From the NCBI GenBank assembly GCA_034659015.1, contig JAYEGL010000017.1, positions 124,001 to 188,000 on the forward strand: a DNA stretch of 64,000 nt, in the 5' to 3' direction. This DNA comes from Maricaulis sp034659015 (GTDB taxonomy: Bacteria > Pseudomonadota > Alphaproteobacteria > Caulobacterales > Maricaulaceae). Numbering within the stretch: the stretch's first letter is position 1; each line of letters starts with the position of its first letter. This document shows, one piece after another, positions 23,325-34,095 of the stretch. The notes under the pieces are model-generated. The model was not told where the DNA came from and did no database searches. It worked only from the letters and a program-made list of their open reading frames with translations. The position numbers and the translations under genes were made by a program.

Positions 23325-24257
23325 ATGAGTTCCGACACCCCTCCCCGCCTGTTCGACCGCACACTGTTGCGCCATCGCCGCGACCGTGCGGCTGCGAAAC
23401 TGGCAGACTACAACTTTCTGGTGCGTCGCGCATTCGACGATATCTGCGATCGCATCGAGAGCATCACCCGCGATTTCGACCGCACGGCCATTCTCGGCGG
23501 CGGCCCGGGGCTGACCGACGAACTGGCCTCGCGACCTGCCGGGGACAAGGCGGGAGAGGTGGTCTCCTCGGATCTTTCACCCGCCGTCGCCGCGACGCTC
23601 GACCGCCCGGCCCTGGCCCTGGACGAGGAGGCGCTGCCCTTCGCGGAGGAGAGCCTCGACCTGGTGCTCGCGCCCTGGGGGCTGCACTGGTCCAACGACC
23701 TGCCCGGCGCGCTGGTGCAGATCAATCATGCGCTCAAGCCGGACGGCTTCTTCGCCGCCGCCATGCTGGGCGGCGCGACGCTGACCGAGCTGCGCCAGTG
23801 CCTGATGACGGCGGAAAGCGAGCTGACCGGCGGGGTGAATGCCCGCGTCTCCCCCTATGCCGGCACGTTCGACATGGCGGCCCTGCTGCAGCGTGCCGGC
23901 TTTGCCATGCCGGTCGCCGATATCGACCGGGTCACCGTGCGCTACAACAATGTCTTCGCGCTGATGGCGGACCTGCGCGGCATGGGCGAGACGTCGGTGC
24001 TGGCGGAACGGCCGCGCACGCATGCGGGCCGCGCGCTCTTCCTGCGCACCGCGGAACTCTATGCCGAGCGTTTCTCGGACGAGGACGGGCGCATCCGCGC
24101 CACGTTCGAGATCGTGCATGCCGGCGGCTGGGCGCCGCACCCCGACCAGCCCAAACCCAAACGGCCCGGCTCGGCCACGCACAGCCTGGCCGAAGCGCTG
24201 GGCACGCAGGAACGCTCACTGGACGAGAAAACCGGACCGGGCGGCGGCGGCCGCTAG
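23325..24257 (+). CDS. NDUFAF5-like SAM-binding protein (complex I assembly type)
   Basis: 310 residues closely following human NDUFAF5: 'RLFDRTLLRHRRDRAA', 'PFAEESLDLVLAPWGLHWSNDLPGALVQINHALKPDG', 'LGGATLTELRQCLMTAE', 'RVSPYAGTFDMAALLQRAGF', 'LMADLRGMGETSVL'. NDUFAF5 hydroxylates an arginine of the complex I subunit NDUFS7, so a role in modifying NuoB is likely but inferred. The SAM loop reads 'LGGGPG', slightly different from the usual G-x-G-x-G. Divergent from comF by 48 bases, a common alphaproteobacterial arrangement. Its stop and that of the pilin on the other strand share one CTAG. Confidence 0.85.
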   Translation: MSSDTPPRLFDRTLLRHRRDRAAAKLADYNFLVRRAFDDICDRIESITRDFDRTAILGGGPGLTDELASRPAGDKAGEVVSSDLSPAVAATLDRPALALDEEALPFAEESLDLVLAPWGLHWSNDLPGALVQINHALKPDGFFAAAMLGGATLTELRQCLMTAESELTGGVNARVSPYAGTFDMAALLQRAGFAMPVADIDRVTVRYNNVFALMADLRGMGETSVLAERPRTHAGRALFLRTAELYAERFSDEDGRIRATFEIVHAGGWAPHPDQPKPKRPGSATHSLAEALGTQERSLDEKTGPGGGGR

Positions 24258-24406
24258 AAGGGCGCGGAAGCGCGGGTGAAGAGATCGGCGATGGCCGGCC
24301 CCATCACGGTCAGGGCGCCCACGGCGGCGATGGAGATCAGCCCCGCGATCATCGCATACTCGATCGCCGTGGCGCCGCGCGTGTCCTGCGCGAAGCGGAC
24401 CGCCAG
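24254..24406 (-). CDS. Flp/Fap-type (type IVb) pilin without a standard start codon
   Basis: The frame encodes a textbook Flp pilin core: 'RFAQDTRGATAIEYAMIAGL' with the prepilin cleavage Gly followed by A-T-A-I-E-Y, then a hydrophobic helix and a short tail ending LFTRASAPF. No ATG, GTG or TTG occurs before the cleavage site within plausible distance; the best candidate is a CTG six bases after the mutT stop, given here as the start (50 residues). GTAGGGCGG just upstream could serve as ribosome site, with coupling to mutT. Otherwise the gene has lost its start and is decaying, or there is a base error. No tad/cpa genes are near. Confidence 0.6.
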   Translation of the reverse strand: MAVRFAQDTRGATAIEYAMIAGLISIAAVGALTVMGPAIADLFTRASAPF

Positions 24407-24411
24407 CCGCC

Positions 24412-24828
24412 CTACAGACGATCGCGGATTTCCGCGGCCAGCGACCGGTCGGCCGCGGCCAGATCGTAGCTGCCCAGCTGTTCCTTGCGGACCCAGGCGA
24501 TCTCCTGGCCCTCCAGCGGCCGGGCGAATCCGTCCCAGGTGCGGCACAGGAAAAGCGGCATGACGATGTGGAATGTGTCGTAGGGATGCGACACGAAGGC
24601 GAAGGGGTGCAGGCATCTTTCGCATGGCTCTACTCCCAGCTCTTCCCTCAGCTCCCGGACCACGGCCTGCTCGGGCGTCTCGTTCGCCTCGATCTTGCCG
24701 CCGGGAAACTCCCAAAGCCCCGCCATCGGCTTGCCCTCGGGCCGTCTGGCGATGAGGATGCGTCCATCGGCATCCAGCAAGGCACAGGCGGCGACATGGA
24801 TCACCGGCTTGGGGGCACCAACCGTCAT
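24412..24828 (-). CDS. mutT: 8-oxo-dGTP diphosphatase / Nudix hydrolase
   Basis: 138 residues with a perfect Nudix box, 'GGKIEANETPEQAVVRELREELG' shortened to its ends here: G-x5-E-x7-R-E-L-x-E-E-L-G. The N-terminus 'VIHVAACALLDADGRILIARRPEGKPMAGLWEFPG' is typical of MutT, which removes oxidised guanine nucleotides. In related genomes mutT lies in the secA/parvulin/argJ neighbourhood; here it is near the parvulin gene without argJ. Confidence 0.92.
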   Translation of the reverse strand: MTVGAPKPVIHVAACALLDADGRILIARRPEGKPMAGLWEFPGGKIEANETPEQAVVRELREELGVEPCERCLHPFAFVSHPYDTFHIVMPLFLCRTWDGFARPLEGQEIAWVRKEQLGSYDLAAADRSLAAEIRDRL

Positions 24829-24878
24829 CGTGCGCGAACTCCTTTAAGATCGGGTGCAGAAACGCGGTAAAGGCCCGC

Positions 24879-25820
24879 TTAACCCGGCTCGTCCCCGCTG
24901 TCGCCGTCTTCCGGCACGTCGCCGTCCGCTTCGGCCGGCTCGGGGTCCGGCCGGATCAGGATTTGCGGCCGCTCGATCTCGGCCTCCTCGCGCAGCCCGT
25001 CGATCAGGCCTTCCAGCTGGTCGAAGGTGTAGAAACGCACGATGTTCGGACGCAGCGCCTCCAGCGAGGGCGGCGGCTGGCGGCGTCGGTCGACGACCTT
25101 GAGCAAGTGCCAGCCGAACTCGCTGCGGAAGGGTTCGGACACCTCGCCCTCCGGCGTCGAGAAGGCCACCGAACCGAAAGCGGGAAGCACACCCTGCCGG
25201 GTGAAATAGCCCAGATCGCCGCCCTCCAGACGCGTCGCCTGGTCCTGGCTCATCGCCACCGCCAGCTCGGCGAAGTCGCGGCCGGCCTCCAGCTGCGCGA
25301 CAATCGCCTCGGCTTCCGCCCGCGTGTCGACGAGAATGTGCCGGGCGCGCACCTCCTCGCCCAGCGGGATGAGCCGGACCTGCTCGCGATAGATGCGCTG
25401 GATCGTCTCCTCGGTCACCGCATCGGCCAGCGCCGTTTCCACCAGAACATTGCCGAGGATGCGTTCTTCCGCCAGCGCCATGCGACGGCGGGCTTCCTCG
25501 GACTGGTGCAGCCCCCGGCGGCGGGCTTCCAGCGCCAGCAGACGCTGGTCGATGAGTTCGTCGAGCACGCGTTCGAATTCCGCCTCGCCCGGTGCCGGCG
25601 CGGCCTCGGCATCGCCGGACTGGGACTGGGCCTCGCGCTCGACATCGGAGCGCCGGATCACCGTGCCATCGACGCGCGCGACGACGGGATCGGCCTCGTC
25701 GGGCGCGATCCGCGCGGCGGTTTCCTCCACCATGTCCTCAGCACGCCGCGGTTCCGGGCCGCACGAAGCGAGTCCGCCTGCGATCAACAACAGTCCTGCA
25801 AAAAGTCGAAGAAATGCCAC
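24879..25820 (-). CDS. Parvulin-type peptidyl-prolyl isomerase lipoprotein (SurA/PpiC-like)
   Basis: 313 residues. The N-terminal signal ends in a lipobox 'GGLASC' (C20), so the protein is probably lipid-anchored in the periplasm. A SurA-N-like helical region follows ('EFERVLDELIDQRLLALEARRRGL'), then a rotamase domain (about 160-255): 'VRARHILVDTRAEAEAIVAQLEAGRDFAELA', 'GGDLGYFTRQGVLPAFG', 'GEVSEPFRSEFGWHLLKV'. It assists folding of exported proteins. GTG start preceded by AAGGA at 8 bases. Divergent from secA, which exports its clients; the acidic C-terminal tail (EADGDVPEDGDSGDEPG) is disordered. Confidence 0.9.
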   Translation of the reverse strand: MAFLRLFAGLLLIAGGLASCGPEPRRAEDMVEETAARIAPDEADPVVARVDGTVIRRSDVEREAQSQSGDAEAAPAPGEAEFERVLDELIDQRLLALEARRRGLHQSEEARRRMALAEERILGNVLVETALADAVTEETIQRIYREQVRLIPLGEEVRARHILVDTRAEAEAIVAQLEAGRDFAELAVAMSQDQATRLEGGDLGYFTRQGVLPAFGSVAFSTPEGEVSEPFRSEFGWHLLKVVDRRRQPPPSLEALRPNIVRFYTFDQLEGLIDGLREEAEIERPQILIRPDPEPAEADGDVPEDGDSGDEPG

Positions 25821-25872
25821 GCCAGCAGTCCTTTAGAGGAATTCGCCGCCCGACGGTCGCCGCGCGGCTTGA

Positions 25873-25901
25873 TTGACACTCATCCCCCCCATCCTTAAGT
25901 C
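25873..25901 (+). promoter_or_regulatory. secA: Candidate secA promoter
   Basis: TTGACA (25873-25878), 17-base spacer, then TAAGTC (25896-25901). The -35 is a perfect consensus but the -10 is weak (3 of 6), so this is tentative. It lies 95 bases upstream of the secA ATG in the 175-base gap shared with the divergent parvulin gene. Confidence 0.35.
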
Positions 25902-25995
25902 ACCCTGACGTTTCAAAGCAATGTTGGCGTCTCCGGCGATCGGGACGGACCCCGAGCGCCGGACGCCGGTCTAGTCGTACGCAAAGCCAGAGCAC

Positions 25996-28746
<2,751 letters not shown>

Positions 28747-28749
28747 GGC

Positions 28750-29211
28750 GTGGGCAAGCCGCGACTTCGTCCAGCCCGGCCCGGCGAGGAAGAGGCGCTG
28801 TCGCGCCTGTGTCTGAAATCCAAGGCCTATTGGGGTTATGACGCCGCCTTCATGGCGGCGGTCGCGCCCCATCTGAAGGTGACGGACACCGCCATTGCGC
28901 AAGGCCTTGTCACCGTCGCCGAGGCGGATGACGGCACCGTGCTGGGCGTCTGCCAGCTCGATCCCGAAGCCCGGAGCGGGTCGCTGGAGCTGCTCTTCAT
29001 CGCTCCCGAAGCGATCGGCTCGGGACTGGGCCGCGCACTCTTCGATCATGCCGCGGAGCAGCTGCGCGAGCTCGGTCACACCGTGATGACCATCCTGTCC
29101 GACCCTTATTCCGAACCGGCCTATATCCACATGGGGGCCCGCCGGGTGGAGATGCGTCCCTCGCGTGTTTTCAAGGACCGCAAACTGCCCTGGATGGAAG
29201 TGGACCTCTAA
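28750..29211 (+). CDS. GNAT family N-acetyltransferase
   Basis: 153 residues, GTG start 3 bases after secA, probably cotranscribed. GNAT features: 'RLRPARPGEEEALSRLCLKSK', 'ELLFIAPEAIGSGLGRALFDHAAEQLRELG' (acetyl-CoA loop, here Gly-Ser-Gly-Leu-Gly), 'YIHMGARRVE'. Substrate unknown. Its stop overlaps the stop of the convergent XRE gene by 3 bases. Confidence 0.88.
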   Translation: MGKPRLRPARPGEEEALSRLCLKSKAYWGYDAAFMAAVAPHLKVTDTAIAQGLVTVAEADDGTVLGVCQLDPEARSGSLELLFIAPEAIGSGLGRALFDHAAEQLRELGHTVMTILSDPYSEPAYIHMGARRVEMRPSRVFKDRKLPWMEVDL

Positions 29212-29432
29212 CCGGCGCTCTGCGGGTACTGAAACACCTCCTCGAGCCCCACGCCGAATACGCGGGCCATCTTGAAGGCGACCTCGAGCGAGGGCGAGTA
29301 CCGGCCCTGTTCGATGGCGATCACGGTCTGCCGGGTCACACCGATCTTCTCGGCCAGTTCGGCCTGGGTCATCTCGCCGGCATCGAAGCGCAGCGCCCGG
29401 ATACGGTTGGTTATGGGGGTGGGCTTCGCCAT
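29208..29432 (-). CDS. Small XRE-family transcriptional regulator
   Basis: 74 residues, essentially one helix-turn-helix: 'EMTQAELAEKIGVTRQTVIAIEQGRYSPSLEVAFKMARVFGVGLEEVF' (about residues 20-67). This compact YozG-like type is typically encoded beside a small membrane protein, as here: the preceding membrane-protein gene ends 3 bases before its ATG. It probably represses its own operon. Confidence 0.9.
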   Translation of the reverse strand: MAKPTPITNRIRALRFDAGEMTQAELAEKIGVTRQTVIAIEQGRYSPSLEVAFKMARVFGVGLEEVFQYPQSAG

Positions 29433-29435
29433 GGC

Positions 29436-29870
29436 TTACACGCCCCGGCGATAGTCGATCAGCTTGGACACGCCCTTAACCAGCTCTCCCGCGACAAGCC
29501 CCGCCAGGATCGTGTTGGCGAACAGGTAGGGCGGCTTGCCCAGCATGGCCAAGCCCATGGCCAGAAGGGCAAACAGGGCCAGCACGAAACCGCCGCGCTG
29601 GTCGCCGCGCATCTCGATCAGCTTGTCCCGCTCGTCCGCCGCCTCGTTCGCCTGGGACGGGGCCATGATGGCGATGAGAATATGGGCGACGATCGAGACG
29701 GCCACGATGATGAGGACGGTCAGGAGCATTTTCACATTGGTGGCGGCCAGGGCCGCCTCCGGCGGCAGCCCGCCCCCGAAGACCGATCCCGCCGACGTCA
29801 CGAAGTACCAGCCATAGACGGCGGCCGTGATGACCAGCATCGCCGCATTGCTCTTTTCCTGGAAACTCAT
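29436..29870 (-). CDS. Four-helix integral membrane protein paired with XRE regulator
   Basis: 144 residues with four predicted membrane helices (about 9-30, 46-68, 92-110, 116-134), and a charged loop 'NEAADERDKLIEMRGDQRGG' between helices 2 and 3. No enzymatic motif. The pattern (two helices, an E-R-D-x-x-I loop, two helices) resembles small DUF2178-like proteins that co-occur with XRE regulators. GGAG lies 8 bases before the ATG. The AT-rich 90 bases upstream, after the lysS terminator, probably hold the operon promoter. Confidence 0.78.
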   Translation of the reverse strand: MSFQEKSNAAMLVITAAVYGWYFVTSAGSVFGGGLPPEAALAATNVKMLLTVLIIVAVSIVAHILIAIMAPSQANEAADERDKLIEMRGDQRGGFVLALFALLAMGLAMLGKPPYLFANTILAGLVAGELVKGVSKLIDYRRGV

Positions 29871-29963
29871 GTCAAAAACTCCAGTCAGGAAGTATGATAT
29901 TTTTTACATCTCGATACGTATGGAATTAGCGACATGATGTCAAATATTTCTTACGTCGCAGCG

Positions 29964-29992
29964 AAAAAAGATGACCCGTCAAGCGGGTCATC
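29964..29992 (-). terminator. lysS: Rho-independent terminator of lysS
   Basis: On the minus strand, a 9-bp perfect stem GATGACCCG / CGGGTCATC with a 5-base loop is followed at once by TTTTTT. It lies just downstream of the lysS stop. One of the few clear intrinsic terminators in the window. Confidence 0.88.
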
Positions 29993-30000
29993 CAGTAAAA

Positions 30001-31587
30001 TCAGCCTTTTACGAGTTCGCCGGCCAATGCCTGTTCGATCAGCGCGATGGTCTCGCTCACCCCGTAGATCGCCACGAAGGAGCCGAAACGCGGCCCCTGG
30101 GACTGGCCCAGCAGGACCTCGTACAGCCCCTTGAAGAAATCGCGCAGATTGTCGAAATCCTGCGTCTTGCCGGCGGCATAGACCTCGTCCTGGATCTTCA
30201 CGGCGTCGCGCTCGTCCGCATCCATCGCCTTCAGCCGGGACAGCAGGTCGTCCATGGCCGCCCGCTCCATGTCGGAGGGCGCACGGAAGGCTTTCGTCGG
30301 CTCGACGAAATCGGTGAAGTACTGCACGGCAAAGCCGGCCAGGTGATCCAGCAGCGGATGCGTCTGTGGCGTCGCCCCGTCGACATAGCGACCGATGAAG
30401 CCCCACATCACATCGCTGGAATGGGCGCTGGCGGCCGAGGCCAGGTTCAGCAGCAGGGCGAAGGAAATCGGCGAGGTTTCCGACGGCGGGTTGCCGCTGT
30501 GGATGTGCCAGACCGGGTTTTCCAGCTGCTTGGCCGCTTCCTGGTCCGGATAGGCCGACAGATGCTGGAGATACTCGTCCACCGCCTTCGGGATGACGTC
30601 GAAATAGAGGCGCTTGGCCGTGCGCGGCTTGATGAAATTGTAATAGGCCAGGCTCTGCTGCGGCGCGTATTTCAGCCAGTCCTCGACCGACAGCCCGTTG
30701 CCCTTGGACTTGGAGATCTTCTCGCCCTTCTGGTCGAGGAAAAGCTCGTAGACGAATTGCGTCGGCGGCTCGGCGCCGAGGATCTTGCAGATGCGCGAAT
30801 AGATCGGCGCATTGGTCTGGTGGTCCTTGCCGAACATCTCGAAATCGATGCCCAGCGCGGCCCAGCGCATGCCGAAGTCCGGCTTCCACTGGAGCTTCAC
30901 CTGACCGCCCTTGACCGAAACCGTGGTCTCGGTGCCGTCCTCGTCGTCGAACGTCACCGTGCCGGCCGCCGCATCGACGGCTTTCATCGGCACGTAGAGC
31001 ACGCGGCCGGTCTTGGGCGAGATCGGCAGGACCGGCGAATAGGTCGCCTGGCGCTCCGCCCCCAGCGTGGGCAGCATGACCTGCATGATGTCGTCATACT
31101 TCTCCAGCGCCTTGAGGAGGATGTCGTCATAGGCGCCGGACTTGTAGAGCTCGGTCGCCGACTTGAATTCATAGTCGAAGCCGAAACTGTCCAGGAAGCC
31201 GCGCAGGCGCGCATTCATGTGAGCGCCATAGCTGTCATGCGTGCCGAAGGGATCGGGAACCTCGGTCAGCGGTTCCTGCAGGTGCTGCGCGAGCATCTCC
31301 TGGTTGGGCAGGTTGTCCGGCACCTTGCGCATGCCGTCCATGTCGTCGGACACGCAGATCAGCTTCGGCTCGTAAGCGCCATCGGTCAGCACGTCGAAGG
31401 CATGCAGCACCATCGTGGTGCGCACCACTTCCCCGAAAGTCCCCATGTGGGGAAGGCCCGACGGCCCGTAGCCGGTCTCGAACAGGACCGGCCCCGATTT
31501 TCGGCCGAGCTTGTCCAGACGCTTTTTCAGCAGGCGCGCTTGTTCAAACGGCCAGGCTTTCGCGTTTCGGGCAAGATCGGAGCTCAT
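30001..31587 (-). CDS. lysS: Lysyl-tRNA synthetase, class I
   Basis: Charges tRNA-Lys. 528 residues of the class I type, found in archaea and in alphaproteobacteria and spirochaetes among bacteria, unlike the common class II enzyme. Signatures: 'GYGPSGLPHMGTFGEVVR' with the HIGH-like HMGT (residues 47-50) and 'GEKISKSKGNGLS' with the KMSKS-like loop; 'CVSDDMDGMRKVP' is also characteristic. It has its own terminator downstream and no class II lysS is in the window. Confidence 0.96.
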   Translation of the reverse strand: MSSDLARNAKAWPFEQARLLKKRLDKLGRKSGPVLFETGYGPSGLPHMGTFGEVVRTTMVLHAFDVLTDGAYEPKLICVSDDMDGMRKVPDNLPNQEMLAQHLQEPLTEVPDPFGTHDSYGAHMNARLRGFLDSFGFDYEFKSATELYKSGAYDDILLKALEKYDDIMQVMLPTLGAERQATYSPVLPISPKTGRVLYVPMKAVDAAAGTVTFDDEDGTETTVSVKGGQVKLQWKPDFGMRWAALGIDFEMFGKDHQTNAPIYSRICKILGAEPPTQFVYELFLDQKGEKISKSKGNGLSVEDWLKYAPQQSLAYYNFIKPRTAKRLYFDVIPKAVDEYLQHLSAYPDQEAAKQLENPVWHIHSGNPPSETSPISFALLLNLASAASAHSSDVMWGFIGRYVDGATPQTHPLLDHLAGFAVQYFTDFVEPTKAFRAPSDMERAAMDDLLSRLKAMDADERDAVKIQDEVYAAGKTQDFDNLRDFFKGLYEVLLGQSQGPRFGSFVAIYGVSETIALIEQALAGELVKG

Positions 31588-31714
31588 CGGATCGGACTTT
31601 CTCTACTTTGTGAGTGTGGAAAAGCTCGCGAGGTAGAGGGGAAGCGCTGGAGCGTCAAGCAGAAGAGGTGCCGCGGGGTCTGCGCCTTCCGCACCGCCCC
31701 GGCGGGCGCGGCGC

Positions 31715-33424
31715 CTAGTCCGGAGCCCGCGTCACGGGCATGGGATTGCCATAAAGGTTCAGCACGGCCTGGCCGGCCTCGTTCTGGAGGGTCAGCTCGA
31801 TCGGCGCGCCGCGCGTGAAATAGCGATCCGGCGTTTCCGCCACCAGGCGCCGGGCGGGCTGTTGCGGGAGCTGCAGGCTCAGCGCCCCGGCCTCGCCGGC
31901 CCGCACCCGGACGATATCGCCGGAGGCGAGGCGCCAGTTACCGGCGGCACGCGCGGCCATGGCCGCAGAGACCGGAATGCCCGAACGCGCGCCTTCCACA
32001 CGGCCGGGCACCGGTTCGGCTACTGTTTCGGCCAGCGTGGTCCCGGACACCAGCACCAGCCCCGCATCGTCCCGGCGCGGACGGATATGCGTCAGGCTGT
32101 CCGGCCGGAAGAGGATGCCATCGGCCGTCGCCGCCAGCTCGCGCCAGCCGCCGCCGTCCACATTGTAGCGCGCACCGCCGTCGACATGGATCTGCAGGAT
32201 ACGGCCGTCGGCCAGCGCGTATCGGCCCTGCAGGCCGGCCAGTTCGGCATCGCTGACGGACACGGCCGTCAGATCCGGCAGGCGCCGCCCTTCCAGCAGG
32301 GCCAGCGCCCGGCGCGCCATGGCCGTCGTATTGGGGCGGTAATACCCGTTCGACAGCACGGCCACGGCGCGCCCGCTCTGCGGCTGGATAAGCCAGGCGG
32401 CCTGGAAGCCGTTGATCGACCCGTTGTGCCAGACCACACGCTCGCCCATCAGCGTGCCGACATTGAAGCCCAGCCCGTAGCCGAAGCCCTGCCCGTCAGG
32501 CCCTGACGCCTCGCTCCAGGCCCGGGCGCGCCATGTCTCGGGAAGAAGGTCGCCGTCCATCAGGGCGCGGCTCAGCCGCACCATGTCGGCCGCCGACATC
32601 ATCAGCGCCCCCGCGGCATAGGCGTGAGACGGATCGAACGTGACCGTGTTGAGGACATCTTCGCCGTCATGGTCATAGCCCCGGGCCCGGCGCGGCAGGA
32701 CAGCCGACTGCCGGTCATAGTGGGAATCGGTCATGCCGAGCGGAGCGAATATGTCCTCCTCAATGATCCTGCCGTAATCGCGCCCGGCCGGATCGGTCGC
32801 CTCCAGGACCAGGCCAAGAAGCACGTAGTTGAAGTTGGAATAGGCCCATCGTTCGCCGGGCGGAAAGAGCGGTTCCGCATCGCGCATCCGGTCCACGATG
32901 CTCCCGGGCGTCGTGGGGTTGCGCATGATCGCCGGAGCGTCGGGCAGCTGGAAGTGATCGGGAAGTCCCGATGTGTGCGAGAGCAGCTGGGCGAGTGTCG
33001 GTCTGCCGAGCGCATCGGAAAGGTCCGGCAGATAATCGGAGACCGGCCGGTCGATATCCAGAACGCCGCCGGAGGCACGCCGGAGAATGGCGATCGCGGT
33101 CAGCGGTTTGGAGAGCGAGCCGACGCGGAAGGAGGTGTCGGCCGTTGCCGGAACCTGCCATTCCAGATCCGCGAGGCCCGCAGCGGCCAGCAGCACGGTC
33201 TCGTCCCCGTCGAGCACCATCATCCCCGCGCCGGGCGCCGCGCCGCCATAGGCCTGCACGAGCAGGCCTTCGATCTCGCCGGCCAGATGCGCCGCTTCGG
33301 TTCCGCTCCCGCCCTGCAGGACAGGCGGCGCGGCGGACGCGGCCGGCCGGCTCTGGGTCGCCAGGAGCATGACGCAGCCGGGCATTAGGGCGAGCAAGGA
33401 TATGACAATCAGTCGGCGGATCAT
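31715..33424 (-). CDS. Serine hydrolase lipoprotein, beta-lactamase class C family
   Basis: 569 residues. The signal sequence ends in a lipobox-like 'ALMPGC' (C17), so it is probably a periplasmic lipoprotein. The beta-lactamase-related domain carries S-x-x-K at 103-106 ('VGSLSKPLTAIA'), Y-x-N in 'WAYSNFNYVLLG' and the H-x-G-like 'VVWHNGSING'. A C-terminal extension of about 200 residues of beta-rich sequence is seen in esterase/peptidase relatives. Its ATG overlaps the stop of the upstream MarR gene (ATGA), so it is the likely regulatory target of that repressor. Substrate unknown. Confidence 0.87.
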   Translation of the reverse strand: MIRRLIVISLLALMPGCVMLLATQSRPAASAAPPVLQGGSGTEAAHLAGEIEGLLVQAYGGAAPGAGMMVLDGDETVLLAAAGLADLEWQVPATADTSFRVGSLSKPLTAIAILRRASGGVLDIDRPVSDYLPDLSDALGRPTLAQLLSHTSGLPDHFQLPDAPAIMRNPTTPGSIVDRMRDAEPLFPPGERWAYSNFNYVLLGLVLEATDPAGRDYGRIIEEDIFAPLGMTDSHYDRQSAVLPRRARGYDHDGEDVLNTVTFDPSHAYAAGALMMSAADMVRLSRALMDGDLLPETWRARAWSEASGPDGQGFGYGLGFNVGTLMGERVVWHNGSINGFQAAWLIQPQSGRAVAVLSNGYYRPNTTAMARRALALLEGRRLPDLTAVSVSDAELAGLQGRYALADGRILQIHVDGGARYNVDGGGWRELAATADGILFRPDSLTHIRPRRDDAGLVLVSGTTLAETVAEPVPGRVEGARSGIPVSAAMAARAAGNWRLASGDIVRVRAGEAGALSLQLPQQPARRLVAETPDRYFTRGAPIELTLQNEAGQAVLNLYGNPMPVTRAPD

Positions 33425-33918
33425 GACGAGACTCCCGTGCTGGACGTGGCCGGTGCCGCGCGCTGCTCCGTGAGCCGTTCGATCAGCGAACGCCGGGAAA
33501 GCGCCGCCTCCATGGCCAGCAGGCCCGCCTCCAGATCGACGCCGATCTCCCGCCACAGCGTGTCGTAGACCTGTTCGAACTCGGCCATGGTGGCGATGGC
33601 GCGCTCGATGGCCGGGCGGGCCGCCTCACCCAGACCGTAGACCGTGCGGCGGGCGTCCTCCGGGTCGGGCTGCGCGGTGAAGACGCCTTTCGCGACACCC
33701 GGCTTCACCCGGCTTTCGATCACCTGGCGGGAATGGCCGATATGCGCCGACAGCTGGGTCGAGGTCATCGGCCCCTTGGCGTTGAGCGCCAGCACGATGG
33801 ACAGCCAGCGCGCATCCAGATCGATACCGAGCACCTCGAAGGCCTCGACACCCTGCTCGCCGATCGTCTGGGAGGCGCGGAACAGGATGGCGCCGAATTG
33901 GGGTTCGCGAAGCGACAT
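33421..33918 (-). CDS. MarR-family regulator of the serine-hydrolase operon
   Basis: 165 residues with MarR architecture: 'LDARWLSIVLALNAKGPMTSTQLSAHIGHSRQVIESRVKPGVAKGVFTAQPDPEDARRTVYGLGEAARPAI'. The wing is 'DPEDARRTVY' and the recognition helix lies around 'HSRQVIESRV'. GGAG lies 6 bases before the chosen ATG; another in-frame ATG four codons upstream overlaps the operator. A near-perfect palindrome covers the start region, so autorepression of this two-gene operon is likely. Confidence 0.82.
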   Translation of the reverse strand: MSLREPQFGAILFRASQTIGEQGVEAFEVLGIDLDARWLSIVLALNAKGPMTSTQLSAHIGHSRQVIESRVKPGVAKGVFTAQPDPEDARRTVYGLGEAARPAIERAIATMAEFEQVYDTLWREIGVDLEAGLLAMEAALSRRSLIERLTEQRAAPATSSTGVSS

Positions 33919-33929
33919 GATTTTCTCCA

Positions 33930-33949
33930 TTACGCAAAAATTTGCGCAA
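33930..33949. promoter_or_regulatory. Probable MarR operator
   Basis: TTACGCAAA-AA-TTTGCGCAA: two 9-base arms with 8 of 9 matching pairs, 2-base spacer, lying 11 bases upstream of the MarR start. Size, symmetry and placement fit a MarR dimer site controlling the MarR-serine hydrolase operon. Confidence 0.6.
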
Positions 33950-34095
33950 TTAGCGGGAAAGAGCAAGTTACCGATTGGCCATGCGCCGGGCCCGCGCCGC
34001 AATTTGGCCCTCAAGCCCCCGAAATGACGCCTTGCGCTGCCCCTAGCCCCTTGAAGAGGACGCAGAGCCATGCGTTAGTGGGAGGAAATTCGAGC

